From Ricinus communis (lineage: Eukaryota > Streptophyta > Magnoliopsida > Malpighiales > Euphorbiaceae), in assembly GCF_019578655.1 (NCBI RefSeq), contig NC_063263.1, positions 20,397,001-20,461,000 of the forward strand: a stretch of 64,000 nucleotides of DNA, given 5' to 3'. Shown piece by piece: positions 40,201 to 50,760 of the stretch; position 1 is the first letter of the stretch, and the number at the start of each line of letters is the position of its first letter. The notes under the pieces are model-generated. The model made no database searches. It saw only the letters and a list, made by a program, of their open reading frames with translations, and was not told where the DNA came from. The position numbers and the translations under genes are program-made.

Positions 40201-43200
40201 TCTATAATATCTCAATTATCAATCCTTTATTCCCCTCTTTATTATATTTTCCATTTTTATTACTTTCTTACTTCTTTCTTAAATCCCTATTACACTCTTT
40301 CATCCATTTATTTTATTTTATCTTCTTTCTTTTCTATCATATTTGTGCATTGCCCTTGTTTGTTTAATTTTCTTGATCATCTTTATGCTGGCCATGTCCT
40401 TGGTTTAGAATCAGACAAAACTGTTAAAAGAAGAAACGGTTACTTAAGTAACCGATGCTTCTTTAATTATATGTGAAACACACATGCACATTTTTTTTAA
40501 TTAGATGATAAAAACTTTAAAATGACCCGAATGCCTTTATAACAACTATATTAACCGCTAGTTTTAGGAGCATTTTAGGAAATGAAAAATTTAGAAACAT
40601 CATGATAAAAGAATTTGCAAAAAACTATAAATATCAAATTGTCTCTGTTTTTTTCTTTTCGTACATCCAACTTCTTAGTATCTCTCAAGTTCTCTATAAT
40701 ATCTCAATTATCAATCCTTTATTCCCCTCTTTATTATATTTTCCATTTTTATTACTTTCTTACTTCTTTCTTAAATCCCTATTACACTCTTTCATCCATT
40801 TATTTTATTTTATCTTCTTTCTTTTCTATCATATTTGTGCATTGCCCTTGTTTGTTTAATTTTCTTGATCATCTTTATGCTGGCCATGTCCTTGGTTTAG
40901 AATCAGACAAAACTGGACTAGATAATAATAAGGGCGTTTAAATTTTTTTCTATGGAATTTAGATTTGTCTAATTTTCTCATTTCCTAAAATCCCCCTAAA
41001 CTAATTGGTAATATGACTATTATAAGGGAATTTATGTTATTTTAAAGTCTTAACTTATTCTGATATGCGGCCAGGCAACTGTTGAACTTTTCTTAAAATT
41101 CCTCTTCTTATCAATGGTTTGAACTATGGGCAATGAGACCAATACTTCACGGTTTGTTAACCTTGCAAATGGAAGAATCATGGTGGTCATCATTGAGGCC
41201 CATTTGCCAAGTTAATGAACCTTAAAATATTGTTTTCATGGCCCCATTTGAAAAAGGAAATACTAAACCACATCAAATCACACAAGAAGCTTCCATGCGT
41301 TTATCCCAAGTACGCTATAATAACTGGCGATACTTGATAGCCAAGACTTGGCTTGGAGATCAAGTACTTTCAATTTGGTCATAGTATCTTGCATACTTAT
41401 GTAAAAGACCAAATGCAAACTTTTATGACATGGCAATTTGAGTGAGAGTAATATAGTTTATTTAATCTCTTATTTTCTTATTCAAAATTTCTTTGATTGT
41501 TTATTTTTGGTGGATCTTGATTTTTACTATCTATTTCCTATATAACAAATGGATTTGGATAGGACTCATTCCCGAACGCTAGCTCAAAATATTACAACAT
41601 AGCAGCTCACTAACTAGGCGATGTGGAATAAATACACTTCTAACACCTTCCCTCATGCTTAGCGTGACATGCAAACAGGTTGGGTCCAAACCCATCATCA
41701 CAGACAAAATGTTGGCTCTCATACCATGACAAATAGGCTTGGGTAGAACTTGTTCCTAAAAGCTAGCTTAAAGGAAGAGGGTGTGTAATCCACATATATA
41801 CAACATAGCAGCCCATTAACTAGGCGATGCGGGAAAAATACAACTTCTAACACTATATTTGCAAATTGATTACTCTCTAACAGTGTGAAAATGCTTTTTG
41901 TTGTTCCTTGATCTACGGATATGATTTCAATTTGGATCTTAAAACTCAAATTGTTAAATGTCTATTTTAATTTTTACAAACTAGTAATATTTAGGGAACT
42001 AATTTCTATTATCCACATTCTTGCTAATATTTTCCTTCTTGTAAATTCTTTCGAAGATGTTTTATGAGAGTAAATTCCCCGTTGGTACCAAACTTTTGGA
42101 TGTAGTATCCAATTGATTCTAATCTCAGTAATTTTTTTTCTTTTTGGTACCAGTACTTCTATTTTTTGTTTCAATTAAGGGTATCTACCATTTTTTCAGC
42201 TTATATTTGCTAGAGTAACATCATAAATATAATATTTTTAAGTGATTTATCATATCAGCAATGGCAATTCACTAATAACTTGTCCTACTAAGTATGTGGG
42301 ACCTATCTCAAGTTTTTTTCCAAGTTACAGATATTTAGAGGTGGGTCTATGTGCTTAGCATGATAAGTTATTAGTGAATTAACTATGCTAATATGGGAAT
42401 CAATTAAGAAGATTCCATTTCTGATGGTCACATCAGCAAAAATAGATTGAAAAAGTTGTAGGCCCCCTAAATTGAAACAGAAATAGAAGTACGGGTATCA
42501 AAAACAAAAAAATTAAAGTATTGGTGCCAGTTGCATTATAATAATGCAAATTTGTCCAATCCTTGTCGTATCCATATCTCATTTTTTAGGAAATGCCATG
42601 TCCGGTAACTATACCGTGTCCGTGCTTCATAGTTTTGGCTCCAATTTGAAATCACTCGCAAAGGTCAAAGGAGGCAGATATTCACCCTAAGATTATTCCA
42701 TCTTGCTATCTCTCTCTCAAGAATTGCGAATGGATGAACTTGGCACCACTATACCTGCATCTGAAAACTGCAGTGAAACCTGAGGTGTAGCCTTGCATGC
42801 AATGCATAAAAATGGAGAAACAAAAACCTGTGTCAACTGTTATGTAGTGTAATTATGTCTTTGTTCATCTGTCAAATTTATGAATAAAGGTATGAGCTAC
42901 AGACAGGTTAGGTATTTAGGAGTCTCTAGTTTATATATATATATTCACACACACACATGTAGACATATGGAATAATCTTTCATTCGGATTCGTAATTTTC
43001 TAGTTAATTAAATTACAGATTTGATCATCCCTTTGCTTCCTTGGGATTGCTGTTTAATTATCTAGTCTCCTGTTTATGCCTCTATAGTCTATAAGCCGTA
43101 CTAACTTCCGTGATTAGCATCTCATGGTTCAAACTTACCTGAAAACATTATGCAGCTCATTCCGATACAACCGTGGCAAGGATGCTGGTTGGGAACAAGT

Positions 43201-43478
43201 GTGATTTGGAGAATATCAGGGATGTGACTGTTGAGGAAGGGAAAAGCCTTGCTGAAGCAGAAGGATTGTTCTTCATGGAAACATCTGCCCTTGATTCAAC
43301 AAATGTTAAAAAGGCTTTTGAGATTGTTATTCGAGAGATTTATAACAATGTGAGCCGGAAGGTCCTGAACTCAGATACTTACAAAGCTGAATTGTCATTA
43401 AACAGGGTAACCCTTGTTAACAACAGTGATGGATCAAAACAATCCCAAAGCTATTTTTCCTCCTGCTGCTCCAGGTAA
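37238..43478 (+). CDS. RABA5E: RabA5-clade small GTPase (two exons)
   Basis: Rab GTPase of the plant RabA (Rab11) group, a switch for vesicle traffic at the trans-Golgi/recycling endosome and plasma membrane. Exon 1 is 37238-37571 and exon 2 is 43156-43478, split at codon 112 (218 aa, normal length). Visible motifs: P-loop GDSAVGKS (19-26), switch I Thr44 in ATIGVEF, WDTAGQE (66-72, active-site Gln71), NKCD (125-128), ETSAL (153-157), and a C-terminal CCSR for double geranylgeranylation. All nucleotide-binding residues are intact. The first Met ([14 protein letters not shown]) fits the family start. RABA5c and RABA5e are hard to separate by eye; position next to bHLH128 favours the RABA5e lineage. 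The intron is unusually long (5584 bp) because of several insertions. Confidence 0.95.
39931..40422. repeat. 492-bp tandem duplication, copy 1 (RABA5 intron)
   Basis: Starts GTTAAAAGAAGAAACGGTTA and is repeated head-to-tail from 40423 without any difference I could find. Both copies contain the same 85- and ~110-codon low-complexity frames, which are not genes. Confidence 0.95.
39946..39961. repeat. 16-bp perfect palindrome at the duplication edge
   Basis: GGTTACTTAAGTAACC is self-complementary. Flanking AAAGAAG...CTTCTTT extends it to an imperfect ~36-bp palindrome. It recurs at 40438-40453 in the second copy. It lies about 15 bases inside the left edge of each unit. Confidence 0.9.
40423..40914. 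repeat. 492-bp tandem duplication, copy 2 (RABA5 intron)
   Basis: Second copy, ending TCAGACAAAACT before unique sequence (GGACTAGA). Identity with copy 1 points to a very recent event. Confidence 0.95.
40511..41050. mobile_element. Foldback element with ~85 bp inverted arms (RABA5 intron)
   Basis: The left arm from ACTTTAAAATGACCC (near 40512) through TTTTAGGAAATGAAAAATTT matches the reverse complement of 40969-41050 (ACTTTAAAATAACAT... TTTTAGGAAATGAGAAAATT). The left arm also occurs in the first 492-bp copy (40019-40102), so the duplication copied one arm and most of the body but not the right arm. The interior is pyrimidine-rich and non-coding. Confidence 0.65.
41543..41852 (-). mobile_element. 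TRIM (small LTR retrotransposon), complete, 310 bp
   Basis: On the minus strand: 5' LTR 41852-41727 (TGTTAGAAG...TTTGTCA); primer-binding site TGGTATGAGAGCC (41726-41714), which resembles the initiator-Met tRNA complement; a short interior; polypurine tract GAGGGAAGG; 3' LTR 41645-41543. The LTRs are similar but not identical (126 and 103 bp). A perfect 5-bp target duplication CTATA flanks it (41538-41542 and 41853-41857). No coding capacity, as expected for a TRIM. It lies inside the RABA5 intron, antisense to the gene. Confidence 0.8.
42070..42553. mobile_element. ~480 bp near-complete foldback element (RABA5 intron)
   Basis: Arms 42070-42303 and 42340-42553 are reverse complements with some divergence. 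Matching blocks include GTACTTCTATTT(T/C)TG, GTTTCAATT, TTCACTAATAACTT and the G(T)GGGAC/GTGGGTC region next to a ~36-base loop. Almost the whole element is stem. It would fold into one long hairpin in the RABA5 pre-mRNA. Confidence 0.75.
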
Positions 43479-43683
43479 CCACTGTTCTTATCACACAAAG
43501 GATTGGACATGTTGAGGGTTTTTTTCATGGTGGGTCGGTTTTTATGTTTCTTTAATGAATGTCTTCAAGGTTCTTTAATTGCAAAATAAGTTAATATTTA
43601 TAGAAATGAAATTGTTTAGTTCGATACACAAAAGAGCAATCAGAATTTTGTGCTTTAGAATCAAGAATCATGTAATAGTGCAG

Positions 43684-43689
43684 AATAAA
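43684..43689 (+). terminator. Possible polyadenylation signal of RABA5
   Basis: AATAAA about 205 bases after the stop codon. Confidence 0.35.
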
Positions 43690-43699
43690 GCAAATGGTC

Positions 43700-44933
43700 A
43701 TTTTTACTTTTGTGAGATTGTATCATGTTTTACTTGAAAAGGGTCATATATAGCTGCTGTATTTGTTAGCTCTGTACTGCTATTTGTCAGTCAATTGGAT
43801 AGCAAGGTGGAACAGAGCAAGGATGTATTTTGTTAATTTATTGTAACCAGCGTTATTGTGGATTTTATTGATAAATTTCTCTTTAAAAATTTAGGATTGT
43901 TTCAGTTAATCCCTCTTCGATTTCTGGTTATGGCTTAATTTCTTTTCAGTTATATTATGTTTTGCCTTGTACTGTTGAAAGATACTGAATATGCTTGTTT
44001 CTTTTGTAAGGTTGCTTAAGGCCATACTCCTCAAAAATTCTTTTTTTTTTTGGCTGAAAAATTCAAAAAGTAGGGTGTTAAGATTGCTTGGAATTCCTTT
44101 ACTTTGCATGATCAAATATTGCCAAAAACTTGCTCAACTACTGTAGTAACTGAACATTAATATTGGAGAGCAAATAGAACCCATGATGCAAATTGTGAAA
44201 GCTAAAAATTCTAAGTACATTGAACTCTATATATGCCCAATTATTTTTAACAATTGTAGTTGGTCAAAATATTTGAAATTGAAATTTATGTGTTTGGTTG
44301 AAATAAAAAATTTATTTAAAATTTTATATAATTAAAATATATTTAAAAAATATAGAACTTACAAATAAATTTTGTATTAGTAATCTAATTTATTTATTTT
44401 ATAAGATTAAAATATATTTTCTTCTATAAATATTTTTTATTGTAATTAATTTCCAAGGTTATTATGAATTTCGTATGGTTATTTAATGTCTTAAACATAA
44501 AATTTATTTGTAATAATTTTTTATAATATTTTTATAAATGAAATTATTTTTTTGAATAAAATTTAACCAAGTATGGCATAAGTGTCGATTGTTATTGGAG
44601 ATTGAGATTTGTTTTTCTTTTAGTGCTCGGACAATTTCTTGCAGTGATTTCCGGGCTATGAATTTCTGATCTTTCTTTATCTTCTTACATTTTGATGCAT
44701 ATGCTCAACCACTGGGTTATAGTTCAAGATTCAACATTGAAATCTTAGAATTTAGGCCATTTCTACAGATATTCAGAAAAGAAGGAAATCATTTTTTGGG
44801 TAATTATTATTTGACCCTTGCCTTCTTTTATATTACACTAATTACGCGTTAACATTTGTAAATTTATTGTAAAATAGAAAACAAGAATAAAAAGTATTAT
44901 AACATAAAGATTAAAAACATGAATATAAAGAGA
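43700..44933. other. RABA5 3' flank and intergenic DNA
   Basis: AT-rich. A weak inverted similarity around 44280-44580 (GTTTGGTTGAAA near the left, TTTAACCAAG near the right) hints at a decayed MITE but is not strong enough to call. Nothing else seen. Confidence 0.4.
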
Positions 44934-44961
44934 ATATATATATATATATATATATATATAT
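44934..44961. repeat. (TA)n microsatellite
   Basis: 28-base TA run at the edge of the Copia remnant. Confidence 0.9.
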
Positions 44962-46160
44962 TCCATTGATTATAGGTATAAAGGGTTACAAATATAAAAT
45001 TTTATTTACATAAGGAAAACTATCAATATTCATCATAATAGGCATTTAGTATAATCCAAACACTTTAAATATTATTATAACACTCTTTTTTAGATGTATA
45101 TTACAATGAATATGCATTATTAAAATCTTACTCAGAAAAATTTTGTGGAAAAAAAATCTCAATAAAAGAAAAAATACATTATTTATGTAGAAGATTACGC
45201 TATAATATTGCTTCGTTAAAAATCTTGCTACAAAAACCCAATGAGACAAAATCTAAGTTAAGAGAAAAAAGCACAGTGCATCAAAATCTCCCCCTCATGA
45301 AAACATGACTTCTAAGAAAGATTTATTAGTCGGCGCATATTGCCAATTTTGTTCACAAACTGCTCAAATGTTATCTCAGGGAGTGCTTTTGTAAACAAAT
45401 TTTTCAAATTTACTTCTATAGTTTTTGCTTTTCTTTTTCAAGGACTCTTGATATAAATCAATAAAATATTTTAGTGTACAACATGTACGAGACTAATGCC
45501 ATTTCATGCCACATCAGTAGCATTGATTTTCTAAATTTTGCTATGCTCTATTGTTCTCTTCATGATTTTTCCACTTCTTGTGAAAAGATGCATTATTATT
45601 TTTAACACTACGGTTGTTATTATAATTTCGGTATAGTCTCGACTACATCATTGACCACGATTATCTTTTCTCCTCTTCCTCGTCTATGCCCAACATTGTT
45701 ATATGTTGTCTGATTCACTCAGGAAAGGGAGCAGAACCAGTTGGACAAGTTTCATGATTTTTTAATAAAAACTCATTATTTTGCTCAGCAACAAGAAGAC
45801 ATTAAATTAATCTATAATATTTCTTGAAACTCTTATTTTTGATATTGCTACTGTAGGAACATATTCGAGAAATGAAAAATAGTAAATGTATTCTCCAGCA
45901 TATCATGGTCAATAATATTTTCTTTCACATAATTTCAATTTAGAACTAATTCTGAAAGCTGCATAATTATATTCACTTACAATTAAAGTTTTGCAATCGT
46001 AAATGCATTCATTCATAACGAGCTTTTGAAATGATGACTGATTTATGATGGTCATATCTTTCTTTTAAATTTTTTCAAAGAACCAATGGATCTTTAACTA
46101 TCACATATTCAAGTTTCAGTCCTTCAAGAAGATCATAACGAAGGAAAAATCATCGCCGTA
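44962..46160 (-). pseudogene. Internally deleted Copia element (gag joined to RNase H end, plus LTR)
   Basis: Minus-strand reading gives a gag core (frames near 46000-45780 resembling YNYAAFRISSKLKLC and LFLLLS segments), then an RNA-binding zinc knuckle in the order Cys-x2-Cys-x4-His-x4-Cys near 45525-45481, interrupted by two stops. About 80 bases later comes the very end of pol, LFTKALPEITFEQFVNKIG (near 45400-45330), followed by polypurine tract GAGGGGGAG (45296-45288) and an LTR of roughly 300 bases to about 44962. Protease, integrase and most of reverse transcriptase are missing. A non-coding, long-dead derivative; outer ends approximate. Confidence 0.75.
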
Positions 46161-46261
46161 GCGCGATTTTATTGATATTTTTGATTTTTTTCTCTGATTA
46201 TGTTTCCAAGACTCGTAGCATCCAAGTATATTACAACATTTAATATTCATAACAAATAATT

Positions 46262-46515
46262 CTTTTAGAGACTAATATATTTAGTTCTTCAGGAACATAA
46301 AATATTAATTCTTTAATAGATTTGGATACTAGATTTCAAGACACTTAATTCTTCAAGAATTTAGAATTAAAATTCTTCAGGAATTTATACTTTAATTATT
46401 TATTTAATTAGTTCTTTAGGAAATAAAATTTATAATACAAATTTTTTAGGAATAAAAATTTATAATATAAGTTCTTCAGGAACTATCTATAACAATAGTT
46501 CTTCAGGAATTAAAG
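46262..46515. repeat. Degenerate TTCTTCAGGAA repeats
   Basis: The motif (A)(G/A)TTCTTCAGGAA or close variants (TTCTTTAGGAA, TTTTTTAGGAA, TTCTTCAAGAA) occurs about eight times at 20-40 base spacing next to the Copia gag remnant. Probably the leader of that element. No function inferred. Confidence 0.7.
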
Positions 46516-46562
46516 TTAACATTAACTAACATCAACTAACATCTTATAAATAAATTATAAAA

Positions 46563-46600
46563 GACAATTTATATATTACACCAAAAATCAGGAGGCAAAT
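46563..46600. repeat. Direct repeat, copy 1
   Basis: GACAATTTATATATTACACC and the following ATCAGGA recur at 46903, 340 bases downstream in the same orientation. Possibly ends of a small LTR-like or tandemly duplicated repeat; neither is established. Confidence 0.6.
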
Positions 46601-46902
46601 AGAATAAAACAAACTCTAGTTAACTAGTATTCTTTTATGTACTCTAATTTTTAGTATAATTAAATCGTAGTAAAATTTAAATATTTTATAAGTATTTATA
46701 TTTATTAAAATATTTAAAAATTTATATAATTAACGTTAAATTATTAAATGAAATATTATTCTTATTATTAATTTTATTACACTAGAATTTTAATTTTGAT
46801 AAGATGTTTGAGAGTCAAATTATATTTTTTTATTAATCTAATTTTTTAATTGCATTGACTTTCAAAGCATAAGAAAATTTTAGTGCATAAATAAAATGTA
46901 GG

Positions 46903-46950
46903 AGACAATTTATATATTACACCAAAAATCAGGAAACATATAGCATAAAA
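46903..46950. repeat. Direct repeat, copy 2
   Basis: Second copy of the repeat at 46563, with similar AGCATAAAACTAAA sequence after it. Confidence 0.6.
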
Positions 46951-48565
46951 CTAAATCTATTTAACGATTTTTTAATAGAAATTCTGATGGAAGAAATTTT
47001 TAGCATAAATTATAAAATAAAAAAATAAAAAATATAATTAATAAATATTAAAGGATAAATAGTGTAATATAAAAACATAGGAGATATATAGTAATTATCC
47101 ATATCTTATAAGGTAATTAAACGTCAGTAAGTCAAGCGAATTAATTTTGTTTTATTTAGATTTGGTCTATTTGTTATTGAGCTCGAGCTGAATCTATTGT
47201 CTTTTATTTTACAATCTTAAATAAACTTAATCAAATATAAATAAGTATAATGATAGAATTAGAAATTAAATTATCGCCATTTTATTAAAAAGATAAAATA
47301 TTTATTAAGAATTATAAAATAATAGATTCATATTTTTATTTTAGTAAATAAGTAAATTAAGTAATTTTATAATTGTTACAACAATATCTTTCTATAGTCA
47401 TATCATTAGAATGAATCTAATTTTAGTATTAATGAGAGATTTTAACTTAATATAAGTGTATAATAAAAATTATTGTTTTGACTTAATTCTCCTTAATACA
47501 AAGTGGTAAAAGATAAAATATCCACTACGGTAATAATAACTAATAAAGCATTTTAAATCAAAGTATTGACATTAATAAAAGATATAGACATAGTCTAAAA
47601 AAGATTAGTACATATATTTATATATGGTACTAAAAATAAATAAAGGCATCTTAAAAGTCTAAAAGTTTACATTCATCTTAAATATAAATTATTATCCCAA
47701 AAGATTTTGCAAAATAGCAATATACTAATCTTGTAATGGATAAATAGATATTATTATGTGAATAGTTCTTTAAGATGGAACCTAAAACATTATAATTTGA
47801 GAAGTCAAAATTAAAATCTCCAACATTATAACTTTGAGAAGTTAAAATCAAATTCTCCTGTAATTACGTTAAAATTATTCGTATACAAAATATAAGTGAA
47901 AATATATAAATTTTATAAGTTATATTGCTCGAATTATAAATAAAACTGACTCATAAATAAATTATAATTTAAACTCAATTATTTTACGAGCGGTTCGACT
48001 CATTTGTAGCTCTACCCATCTTTAGCTAAATTATTTAAAACAATAAATTCTTTTATCTCTCCTTAGAAGTTAGAAGTTGTTGAAGCAACTAAATAGTAGT
48101 GGCAAGGTCACCTGTGGCCTGTGTATGTTAGTATGATTATTGGAAACCCAACTCACAAGAAAACTACCCTACCACCATTTATTTACTACTATCACAACAA
48201 CACATCAATAAAAATAAAAGAATACATAGAACAATATCCAAAAATATCATTAAATTGAAAAAATAATAATAGTAATAATGAGAAGTGATAATTTAACCTC
48301 CAACTACCACAAAAATATATGTTTTTTAAAAGGAAAATGAAAATCTAGTTGAGAATAGAAAATATAAAAAGAACAAGATCAACTAAGATAAGCTGACCCA
48401 TCATGACTTTGCTGCTCTAGCAGTTGCACTTTGGATCTTCTAGAAGCTCTTGCTTTACTCCAATCAGTAAAGAAAACACTTCCTTTTCAACTTCCATTTT
48501 GATTGCTATGTATAAATGGGAGATATTGACTGATTAAAAATAGACATGGATAAAGATAGTATCCT
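46951..48565. other. AT-rich intergenic DNA
   Basis: No gene or element recognised. The right end is the 3' flank of the pirin gene. Confidence 0.5.
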
Positions 48566-48571
48566 TTTATT
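48566..48571 (-). terminator. Possible polyadenylation signal of the pirin gene
   Basis: AATAAA on the minus strand, 64 bases after the pirin stop codon. Confidence 0.4.
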
Positions 48572-48634
48572 TCTTCTAACCTTCTTCTTTTTTTTGCTAA
48601 CAGGACTGTGCTTTCAAGATTTGATCCACTTAAT

Positions 48635-50620
48635 TTACTGAGATGCCCAGTACTTGCCCATCTCGAACCCATTTTTGGCATAATGGTAATCTTCAATGGT
48701 CTGCTCAATTTCTTTCTGTGTGTTCATCACAAAAGGGCCATGCTGAACCACTGGTTCATTAATGGGCTGCCCTGCAACTAGCACGAATCTTAATGTCTTG
48801 GAAGAGGACTTGTTCCATACGCTTAGACCATCTCCAGAGCTCAAAACTAGGACATGGTAAGCTTGCACTACTGAAGTGTTTCTGATGCCAAAGGCTCCTT
48901 CACCTTCAATGATATAAACAAATGCATTCCATGATTCTGGAATGCTTTGATGCATCTGGGTTCTGGGCTTTAGGGTGAAATCCAAGTACATTGTAGGTGT
49001 TCTGGTGTAAACTGGTGATCTTACTCCCATTGATTCTCCGGCTATGATTCGCACTTCAACCCCATCTTTTTCTGCACATTTTATGTCCTCGCTTAGTAGT
49101 TCCTGGTACCTTGGTTCAATCCTGCAAGATGGGTTTTTGGATTACTATAAATATAATGAATCCAGCAATGAACCAATGGTAAAACTCAGGCAAACTTGTC
49201 AAGGAAACTTGTGGGGGATGGATGCCTTGGAAAAGTTAAATTTGCGTGCTGGTAAGGGGGAAAGCTGGCATATCTTAAAGTTCAAGAAAAGAAAAACATA
49301 GACAGGCATGTAAATATCATTATCAGGCGCAGAACTAACATCAGATGTTGACAGAAAAGGAAGATATTCAACTAACATTCTCTAGAATATTTTTAGAAAT
49401 CAGTAAAATTGCTTTTCTTTTTTGAAGAGTCATTAGTAAATCAATTGTTGATGTATGAACAAAGAAGGCTGCAATATTTATTATGAACATCTGGAAACTA
49501 ACGAGTTTAAAGACTGTTAATTTCTTTGTTTTTTCTTTTTTTAAATTGCAGTGGGTCCTGTAAATGATTGAAAGAGAGTGAACCTGAAATTTCTTACATT
49601 TTGTCTTCAGAAGATAAATTTATCCAAAGTTGTAAGCCCTTTTGTGCACCTTCTCCTGCTGGCATTTCTGAGTGGATTATCCCTCTTCCTGCTGTCATCC
49701 ACTGCAAAAGTGAAAAAGAAAATTAAAATTAAAAATCCTTAAAGAAAAAGGAAATTATGGAATATATAGTGGATTTTTAAGTCATTTATGTCATATCTGT
49801 ATTTGGTTAAATCAATATAAAGAGAATTGAATTATTTTACCTGCACATCCCCAGTATGAATTGTACCCTTATGCCCTGCAAAATCTTGATGGGTGATGGC
49901 TCCCTGAATAATATAAACAAAATAAATCCAACATTTAATTTCTTACAGTTAAATATCCCAGAGTCAGATTTTGAACCAAAATCAACTGTACCTGAAGCAT
50001 GTATGTAACAGTCTCAAAACCTGTAAAAGAAAAAAAGATCATTTTAGAATATACAATTCCCAATTGCCATATCTAATAGTGCAAACACAATCTTCAAAAA
50101 GAGGACAAAAAAAAAAAGGCATTGAAAAGGATGGGAATGTTTCAAGAACCTCTATGTGGATGATCAGGAAAACCAGCAGGAGGACTCACTGCAAACAATT
50201 AATAAAAATTTACCAAACAACTCATTAAGTGCTAAGAACAAACATAAAAATCACTTCTGTTATTGTGACATACAGAAACAGGGTACAATCATGCCATGCA
50301 TACCTGAAAAATCATCCAGCATGAGAAAAGGATCCAAGAACCTCAGCTCATTACTGAAAGTAATCAAAACTAATCAGTACCCACAATATAAAAATTCAAG
50401 AAAACAGGAACAACACCAGAATCAGGAAAAAAAAGAAAAGAACACAATTTTAACGAATCCAAAATCCAGAAATGGAAAAAGATGATAAAGATTAGGACTA
50501 CCATCCAATGCCTCTCCTAACAACAGCACCATCACCCTCATGTTGAGGCTTGGCAAGGACTTTCTTGGTGACCATTCTTGGTCTACTGAAGGCAGAGGAC
50601 TGATCATCAGAAGCAGACAT
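48635..50620 (-). CDS. PRN: Pirin-like cupin protein (seven exons)
   Basis: Iron-binding bicupin of the pirin family, a nuclear/cytosolic protein in plants linked to transcription and signalling; some pirins oxidise quercetin. Exons from the start: 50620-50502, 50353-50304, 50188-50150, 50020-49992, 49903-49841, 49701-49598 and 49121-48635, GT-AG throughout, 296 aa (usual length). The N-terminal cupin motif GFPDHPHRGFETVTYMLQ gives metal ligands His66 and His68; GRGIIHSEMPAGEG gives His110 and Glu112, so the site is complete. C-terminal cupin: the last exon, with WNAFVYIIEGEG and the family ending ...EDYHYAKNGFEMGKYW. An in-frame ATG at 50722 would add 34 residues rich in Ser, Asn, Thr and Phe and free of acidic residues, resembling an organelle transit peptide. 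50620 was chosen because other pirins start there and the TATA box is close. Confidence 0.94.
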
Positions 50621-50750
50621 GATATATCTGATAGAGGAAGAAAAAATGTTGAAATTGAGATTGCTGTTCTTGGTAGTTGTTGGATATAAGCTAAACAATA
50701 ACTTGTTGCATATAGCTCTCATAGAATAGAAATCAAGGAATGTTAATGGA

Positions 50751-50760
50751 TATATATAGA
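50751..50760 (-). promoter_or_regulatory. Probable TATA box of the pirin gene
   Basis: TCTATATATA on the minus strand, about 30 bases upstream of the distal ATG (50722) and 130 upstream of the proximal ATG (50620). This spacing would place transcription start almost at 50722, favouring use of 50620. Confidence 0.5.

Noticed and set aside
40110..40941. Paired 85-117 codon frames with membrane-like composition in the RABA5 intron
   Set aside because: They come from pyrimidine-rich DNA in the 492-bp duplication, overlap each other in two frames, and resemble no family.
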